Shown: positions 57,339-64,000 of the stretch, piece by piece
Layout: the number at the start of each line of letters is the position of its first letter
How positions within the stretch are numbered: position 1 is the stretch's first letter
Assembly: GCA_020205615.1 (NCBI GenBank)
Contig: CM035170.1
Location: forward strand, 33,480,123-33,544,122
Reading direction: 5' to 3'
From: Panax quinquefolius
Taxonomy: Eukaryota; Streptophyta; Magnoliopsida; Apiales; Araliaceae
DNA length: 64,000 bases
Translations under genes and position numbers: made by a program
The notes under the pieces: generated by a model
The model's input: only the letters and a program-made list of their open reading frames with translations
Told to the model about the DNA's origin: nothing
Database searches by the model: none

Positions 57339-60126
57339 TGTGACGCCTCCAAAATAGGTCCATTCCATCCAACCCATTTTGAGTCGCCAAATACATGGTA
57401 CAGAAATAACTACAACTTTATTAATACATTTGTCGTGCAAAATACGACAACATATATACTGTTAGTTTAAATACAATTATTGTCTTCTAGACAATATACA
57501 TAACCAAATAAATCCTCATCCCAATTATTGATACATTATTTTACAAAAATGGTGAGGACTACTAAACAGCTCTCTCTAGAACCTTCATTCCATATCCCGA
57601 CTAGTACTCGCTACATTCTCGCCTCCACGAGAAGAAAAAATGGAACAACAAGGAAAAGGGTGAGCTCAACTAGCCCGATAAAGAATATTATGACTAAGAT
57701 AATATACAACAAATTATCATTAGTCTTCAACAGGAAAAAAAACTAATAGAATACAAGAGACAACAAGTTTTTAAACCATTATTCGCAATGAAATAATAAT
57801 TCATTAGAAGAGTTAAGTAGAGAATGCAACTACTATCTTCTATGTATGAATTTAAAAGTTCGTCATCTCATCTTTTATCCTCGTAACATCAATCAACATA
57901 CATCGGAATCAAATATTCATCTTTATGCTACAAGCCAAAGATATTCATCGATTAGTCATGTTCATCTAAACACATGTTCATCTTTTGCACTACGGCCAAA
58001 GATATTCTTCAGAAATCATTCATCTTTGCACTACAAAGCCAAAGATATTCCATAATATCATCATTTAAGATCAAGATGATGAAAAATATTTTAAAGAAAC
58101 GAATCCAAAAAAACAAAATGACAAGGATTAAGGATTAAGGATTCGTACTTTGTTTTATCCACGTCCAAAAATACCTCAAAAATAATCATAGGTGTAAAAT
58201 TCAAGAATAATCAAAACATGGATACAATCAAAGCTAGTATCCGAATAGATATTTTAGATGAAAAAGAAAATTTTCATTTTTTGGTGAATAGTGCCGTATT
58301 CGTGAATAAGTGTCAGTATACGTGAATAAAGGCCTTGATATCGTGAATAGTAACTCTACACCAAAAGATAGAAATTCCACAAAAACATCTTCACGCTTGC
58401 TTAATAGTACTCGTGAATAGTAACTCGTGAATAGAACTCATGAATAGTAACTCGTGAATAGTAACTCATGAATAGTAACCCGACATGAAAAAGTTCCAAA
58501 TTTGATAAAAAGTTCCAACCAATATTTCAAAGATAATGATATTGAAGAAATAATATCATTTGAGAAGAAAATAACATCCCTTACCTCGAAAAGATGTAAC
58601 TTCTAGTTGAAACAACAGGATATAGGCTATGACTTGAACTTACAATCAGTATAGCAATACTCAAAGTATACTCAAAATACTCACAAGAATACGCCGATAA
58701 TATAGAGAGAAAACATCGAGTTACCGTGTGATTTTCAATTCTAACCTAAGCACCCTATTTATAGGAAATTGCTTAGAACACCAAAGCAGAAAATTTAATA
58801 TAATAATAATATATTATATATATATTCCTACGCCAACCAAGACTCCTGAAATCAGCATGTTTACAACACATGGGGGGCCAACCAAAACAATAAAAATGTT
58901 TTTGTTGATATAAATAATTAAAACTTCCAAAAATCAATTATTTCGGAGCTTCGGAACTTCAATAATTCATAATAAATAGCCATTTTATTAGAAAATTCGA
59001 ATCTCGTGACTTTTTATAGAAAATTCAATTCTCTACAACTTTACAGAAGAAAGTTTTTCCAAATTCCAAACAGAAATTGACCGAAATCCACATACGGACA
59101 ATTTCTGTGCTATAATCAAATTTTCACCAAGAAATGGGGTCCACCAACATGTTTAACATGTTTTAAACATTTATTGCAACAAAAATACTCTTCCTCCTCG
59201 TATACTCATATATCCCACATTCGTTGTAAAAATATCACCATTATTATATTATTAAAATATAATAATATATTTAAATGAATTATTTTATCGAAAAAGATAA
59301 AATTTCAATTTTCAACAATTGTCACATTAAAATTTTCTCCATCTATATCCACATAAAATCAATATTTTCCTCATCATATGAATCAATAATTAATTATTCA
59401 CAAATAATATTATAGAATCACAATATTGACAACCGGCAGGTTCAGGAAGAGGGGCTTTCCAATAAGGATCTCTCCTACATACAAGCGCAATTAGGTGACC
59501 AAACCTCTCCTTAGGCGTAACTTTCTAGACATTGCCAATAATGTTTTCTAATAATATTATTCAGGATAATATGAATTATTGTCTGATAATGGAAAATAAC
59601 CGTGTAATGACAATTTATTGAAACAACAGTAATATAAAATATTAATGCAAGCAATTATTGAATCAATAAAATAAAATATCGAATAAGTAATTATCGTAAC
59701 AATTATTGAGTAGTGCCTTCTTACGTAAGAATCAATAATTGGTGCAATCATTAATGTGCTAATGTTCAACAACGCGTATTAGTGTGTTTTAACCATCGGG
59801 TATTCCAACGAAGATTATCAGTAATAACTACGCCTGTTATTTATAAACAACTTATATTTGTCGTTTTCTTCATCCAATCGCTTTCCGTTATGGGGCCCAT
59901 AAAAGATCGCTACCGGCAGTAAATACGAATATTCCCGACATCAAGAATATTCCACGACCAAACGAATATTCCCCGACAACAATGAATATTTTATCACCAC
60001 TTGCTTATTTAAAATATTTGCGCATTTTACCCATAACTAACCACATTAATCAAATCCACCCTTACTATTTCAAAATAATAAATAGAGGAAATTTCTTTTT
60101 ATTTAAAAAAATTTCGGGGTCTTACA
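57339..60126 (-). mobile_element. Solo family A LTR inside gag of element E
   Basis: 2788 bp, TGTGACGCCTCCAAAATAGG to TTTCGGGGTCTTACA. The duplication GTTAC is at 57334-57338 and 60127-60131. It has stem-loop units at 57915-58050, GAATAGTAAC repeats at 58285-58480, TATA on minus near 58755, the U3 hairpin region near 59460, and GAATATTC motifs at 59925-59980. It has no internal sequence. It inserted after E and later lost its interior by LTR recombination. Confidence 0.95.
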
Positions 60127-60131
60127 GTTAC

Positions 60132-60991
60132 AGCCAAGTAGGTCAAGGAGTTGGGACCACCAGAATTTATTGGAAAGCCAGATCTGATCAAGGCAGAAAC
60201 GTGGGTCAAGCAAATTACCAATATATTCGATGTCTTGGGATGCACGGAGGAACAGAAGGTTCCATTCGCCACCTTTATGTTCCGCGGTGAGGTAGATTAC
60301 TGGTGGGAATCTGTGAAGCGTACCCAGCCTGTCGCACTCAACATGTCTTGGGAAACATTTCAGAAACTGTTTAATGACAAGTACTTTCCTGAAAGTATTC
60401 GCTATATGAAGGAGGAGGGAGTTTATCGGTGAAACAAAACAACATGGCGGTGTCCCAAAGACGAGCGCGAAGTTTGCGAGTTATCTGTGTTTGCACCTCA
60501 TTTGGTCGAGAATGAGGAACAAATGACGAGGATGTTTCGAGAGGTCTAAAACCGAGATTGACAATATCTTATCTCTCATAAATTTTCTTTATATTCAGAT
60601 GTTGTAAACAGGGCTCAATTATTAGAGCGAGATAATGAGTATGTTCAACCGAGGGACCACAACCAAGGTCATACCGATGGCAGTAGTCATCGGAGCAATG
60701 ACAACCAGCATGGAGGAAAACATTCGAATAAAAGCGTTAACCACTCTAGTGGTAATCGTGGCCGTGAAAATAGAAGAAGCCAGTCGGGAGGAGATTTCAA
60801 GAAGAGAAGGTACAACAATGATAACATGAAGATGTCAGCAAGCACAAACATCAACTGTTTTTAAGAGATGAGAACGAGCACCAGTCGTTTGTTACAAATG
60901 CGGAAAAGAGGGACACATCAGCCCAAACTGCCCACAACAATCTAAGGTGTGTTATAACTGTGGAAAGGAAGGTCATATAGCTAGAGATTGT
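60132..60991 (+). pseudogene. gag: Gag of element E, 3' part with two zinc knuckles
   Basis: Continues the gag frame: a TAG at 60139-60141 (A1 has CAA, Gln, at this place), then KELGPPEFIGKPDLIKAETW, KQITNIFDVLGCTEEQKVPF and WETFQKLFNDKYFPESIRYM, the capsid C-terminal part. A frameshift follows at about 60432 and others to 60880. Two CCHC knuckles, [14 protein letters not shown] and [14 protein letters not shown], lie at 60890-60991 and would bind element RNA. Another frame change separates them from the protease. Confidence 0.85.
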
Positions 60992-60995
60992 CTAG

Positions 60996-62015
60996 TTGCG
61001 AAACCAAGTTCAACGGGGATGGACTCCAAAGGCTATCCCAGACAAGTCAAAGTCGGTGGTTCCTGGAAGGGCGTTTGTCGTGACTGCCCAAAATACGAGG
61101 AACCCAAACGAGGTGATCACGGGTAAGCTAATCATAAACTCTTACGAAGTTTATATCTTATTAGATACCGGTTCTACCCATTCTTTTATCTCTCCTGCTT
61201 ATGCTCAACGTTTAAACTTGACTCCGGAGAAGTTAGACCTTGACTTATCTGTTGAGACTCCGTTAGGAGAAACTTTCATTACATCTACTGTTTATAAATC
61301 TTGCTTGATTCAAGTTGGTACCATCACATTACCTGCCGATCTTATTTCGTTGAAAATTCTTGCATTTGATGTGATTTTAGGGATTGATTGGTTAACCACG
61401 CATCATACTAAAATTGATTGTTTTTGTAAGGTTGTTAGTTTTCATATTCCTAACCAACCTATTATGCAAATTCAAACAACCAACCCATTAAAGTCAATCA
61501 TTGTCATATCAAGCCATAAAGTTATTCGTTTATTGAAAAACGGATGTCAACCTTTCTCAGCCCATGTCACGGACTTGAACAAAAACACGTCAGATTTGAA
61601 TAATATTTCTATTGTTAGTGAATTTCCTGACGTATATCCTGAAGAACTTCCCGGTCTACCCCCAAAACGTGAAGTTGAATTCTTTATTGACCTTGAACCT
61701 GGTACAAAGCCCATTTCTAAAACCCCATATCGAATGGCTCCTATTGAACTTCAGGAGTTAAAGGTCCAACTACAGGAGTTGTTGGACATCGGTTTCATTC
61801 GTCCTAGTACATCTCCTTGGGGTGCTCCTGTGTTATTCGTAAAGAAGAAAGTCAAGAATATACGACTTTGTATTGACTACCGAGAATTGAACCATGTCAC
61901 TATCAAGAATAGGTATCTGCTGCCTCGCATAGATGACTTGTTCGACCAGTTGCAAGGAGCACAATTCTTTTCAAAGATCAATCTCAGTTCGCTCGATATC
62001 ATCATTGAAGATTAA
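60996..62015 (+). pseudogene. pol: Protease and N-terminal reverse transcriptase of element E
   Basis: An open stretch of 339 codons. Residues about 50-75 hold the aspartic protease active site ([19 protein letters not shown], intact D-T-G) and residues about 125-135 hold [13 protein letters not shown]. From about residue 205 comes the conserved linker ([20 protein letters not shown]). RT fingers follow ([62 protein letters not shown]). The frame breaks after FFSKINL, where relatives have the first catalytic RT aspartate followed by RSGYHQ, so that part is scrambled. Wording is closest to Tekay/Del chromoviruses. The protein would process Gag-Pol and copy element RNA. Confidence 0.88.
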
Positions 62016-62480
62016 AACCGAGGATATTCCAAAGACCGCCTTGAGTAACTCCTGGTCAGACGGGCATTATGAATTCTTAGTCATGTCTTTGGATTGACTA
62101 ATGCTCCCGCCGCTTTCATGGATATGATGAATCGTGTGTTCAAAGAATATTTGGATCGATTCGTTATTGTCTTTATTAATGACATCCTCATCTATTCCAA
62201 AAGCCGTGAAGATCATGAGCACCATTTGAAGCTGGTACTGCAAAGGCTTCGTGATAACAAGTTGTATGCCAAGCTGAAGAAATGCGAGTTCTGGCTTGAG
62301 GAAGTAGCATTCCTTGGGCACGTGGTGCCAAAACATGGAGTATCCGTCGACCCGCCAAGATTGAAGCCATACAAAGTTGGGAGCAAACCAAAGTCGGTGA
62401 TCAAGCACGAAGCTTTTCGGGCTTAGCTGGTTACTATCGGAGATTCGTGAAAGGATTTTCTTGAATCGCTACTCCGTTAA
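62016..62480 (+). pseudogene. pol: Reverse transcriptase, palm/thumb part of element E
   Basis: After a damaged stretch (62016-62093) the same frame resumes with [20 protein letters not shown] and reaches the catalytic box, read here as FINDILIYS. The first of the two aspartates is Asn (AAT at 62178-62180), expected to inactivate polymerisation. The thumb motif [18 protein letters not shown] follows. Near 62380-62430 the frame shifts and [14 protein letters not shown] is followed by TGA at about 62463, where CGA is likely. Confidence 0.85.
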
Positions 62481-62960
62481 CTCAGCTGACTCATAAAGAT
62501 ATAAAATTTTGTTGGAGTGAGGATTGTGAGAAGAGTTTTCAAGAACTCAAGAGAAGACTTATTTTGGCACCTGTTCTGACAATACCATCTGGTTCGAATG
62601 GATTTGTTATCTACAGCGATGCTTCAGGCAAAGGGTTAGGATGTGTTCTCATGCAACATGGGAAAGTCATAGCCTATGCATCGCGACAACTCAAAGAATA
62701 TGAGAGGAACTATCGTACTCATGATTTGGAGTTGGCAGCAGTCGTTTTCGCGTTGAAGATCTGGAGACACTACCTGTATGGGGAGAAAGCGAATATCTAT
62801 ACAGATCATAAAAGCCTCAAATATTTCTTCACCCAAAAAGAACTCAATATGCGGGAACGAGTTGGCTCGAGCTGTTGAAAGATTACGATCATACCATCCA
62901 ATATCATCCTGGAAAAACAAACGTGGTAGTTGACGCATTGAGTAGAATATCATATGCGGG
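62481..62960 (+). pseudogene. pol: RNase H domain of element E
   Basis: Frame from 62564: [18 protein letters not shown] (first catalytic Asp), [20 protein letters not shown] (catalytic Glu) and [11 protein letters not shown] (second Asp), so these three acidic residues are intact. A frameshift near 62865 comes before the end motif HTIQYHPGKTNVVVDALSR (62890-62945). RNase H removes the RNA strand during reverse transcription. Position after RT and before integrase is the Ty3/gypsy order. Confidence 0.87.
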
Positions 62961-62994
62961 TACGAGTGCAATGTTGTTAACATAGAGGTCCATT

Positions 62995-64000
62995 TTGTAT
63001 GACTTTCAAAGGAGGGAGATAGAGGTAAAGGCTCCAAATACCCACGTGATGATATCAAACATACGAGTAGAACCGACTTTAATCGATAAAGTTAAAGCTG
63101 GTCAAGCTACGGACATGAAGCTGATGCATATGAAGAAGAAAGTGCAAGAAGGTGCTATTCCAGAAGCAAGAATCGATGAAGAAGGAATACTTCGAGTCAA
63201 CTCCAGACTTTGTGTTCCTAACGATTCTGACTTGAAGCATAGAATCATGATGGAGGCACACAACACACCGTTTGTAATCCATCCTAGGAGTACCAAAATG
63301 TATCATGATCTTCGACAAACATTTTGGTGGAGCAATATAAAAAGAGAGATTGCGGAGTTTATCTCGAGGTGTTTAACTTGTCAACGTGTAAAGGCGGAGC
63401 ATCAAGTACCAAAGGGTCCACTGCAACCACTTGAGATTTCAACATGGAAGTGGGAACACATTACTATGGATTTCGTTACGGGTCTTCCCAAGGTTTCTCA
63501 AGGCATAGATGCGATTTGGGTTATTGTTGATAGATTAACCAAGTCTTCCCATTTCTTGCCTATACGGGAGACTTATTCCCTTGAAAGTCTTGCTAGTATA
63601 TATGTAAATGAGATTGTGAGATTGCATGGAATGCCAGTATCCATAGTTTCAGATCGTGACCCAAGATTCACTTCACGATTTTGGGTTAGCTTACAGAAAG
63701 CTATGGGGACGGGATTATTTATTCGATTCAAAGATACCATCCTCAAATGGACGGACAATCGAAAAGGACTATTCAAACCCTTGAAGATTTATTAAGACTA
63801 TGTGTCCTAAATTTCAAAGGAAGTTGGGATAAGTACTTGTCATTGGTGGAATTCTCTTACAACAACAGTTATCAAGCAAGTATAGGCATGGCTCCATTTG
63901 AAGCATTATATGGAGGAAAATGTCGTTCTCCAGTATGTTGGGACGAGGTGGGTGAAGCAACGTTGTTGGGACCAGAATTGGTACGCATAACTACAGAGAA
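62995..64000 (+). pseudogene. pol: Integrase of element E, truncated by window end
   Basis: The zinc-binding N-domain has two His (AHNTPFVIHP) and two Cys (RCLTCQRVK). The core has the first Asp in ITMDFVTGLP (63469-63471) and the second in VSDRDPRF (63652-63654). A frameshift near 63715 moves the rest to another frame. There the catalytic Glu of the usual GQSER motif is Lys ([11 protein letters not shown] at 63762-63764), predicted to abolish strand transfer. [20 protein letters not shown] and [11 protein letters not shown] follow. The domain would insert element DNA into the genome. A chromodomain may follow outside the window. Confidence 0.88.

Larger units (their letters stand above)
54400..64000 (+). 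mobile_element. Element E: coding family A Ty3/gypsy element (Tekay/Del-like), incomplete
   Basis: Order: 5' LTR 54400-56922, Met-type PBS, gag start, solo LTR insertion 57339-60126, rest of gag, zinc knuckles, protease, RT, RNase H, integrase. The protease-RT-RNase H-integrase order is diagnostic of Ty3/gypsy. The window ends inside integrase, so the chromodomain, 3' LTR and target duplication cannot be seen. Its LTR is family A, so E represents the coding form from which A1 and A2 derive. Many stops and frameshifts make it non-functional as read. Confidence 0.9.

Overview
The window looks like intergenic heterochromatin from a flowering-plant nuclear genome. It is AT-rich and built almost entirely of LTR retrotransposons. 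The identifiable proteins are plant Ty3/gypsy gag-pol and Athila/Tat gag relics, the primer-binding sites match plant retroelement types (initiator-Met and a degraded Asp-like site), and TTTAGGG-type motifs are frequent. I found no convincing host gene, tRNA, rRNA or CRISPR array. The species cannot be named from this sequence.

Layout. (1) 1-7022, + strand: Athila/Tat-lineage elements in tandem (internal tail, LTR, gag-only internal region, LTR) with pol deleted. (2) 7025-7141: a short relic of a plant transposon protein. (3) From 7142 a degraded plus-strand LTR of 'family B' (called B0 here) is the host of later insertions. Its pieces are 7142-8240, 46388-46829 and 53842-54399. (4) 8241-11131: a 3'-truncated plus-strand LTR of 'family A' (A0). 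(5) 11132-46387, - strand: 'family D', a Tekay/Del-like chromovirus in tandem (LTR, internal, LTR, partial internal), carrying an extra coiled-coil ORF between PBS and gag. Its 3' LTR was split by a 22-kb family B element (B1, 13328-35425, target duplication AATAT). B1 contains a copia-type LTR and was itself invaded by family A element A1 (17678-27867, duplication TCATG). The same D LTR also holds a solo A LTR (35546-38389, duplication ATTAC). (6) 46830-53836, - strand: family A element A2 (duplication AAACC), with two 3.3-kb LTRs around an internal region of only 328 bp. (7) 54400-64000, + strand: element E, the coding relative of family A (LTR, PBS, gag, protease, RT, RNase H, integrase), cut off by the window end. 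Its gag is split by a solo A LTR (57339-60126, duplication GTTAC).

How the parts relate. E shows what a coding family A element encodes. A0, A1, A2 and the solo LTRs are related derivatives, so they had to be mobilised in trans or by ancestors. E itself looks dead: stops, frameshifts and substitutions at catalytic positions of RT and integrase. Most identifiable nonsense changes are C-to-T or G-to-A, as expected for methylated heterochromatin.

The most unusual signals are these: an array of small stem-loops in the transcribed part of family A LTRs; triplets of GAATATTC (heat-shock-element-like) at the start of every family A LTR; a conserved U3 hairpin; the coiled-coil ORF of family D; an A2-specific ORF-bearing block inside the LTR; and many small indels between paired LTRs at CG or CAG/CTG sites, which may be consensus errors and warn against over-reading frameshifts.
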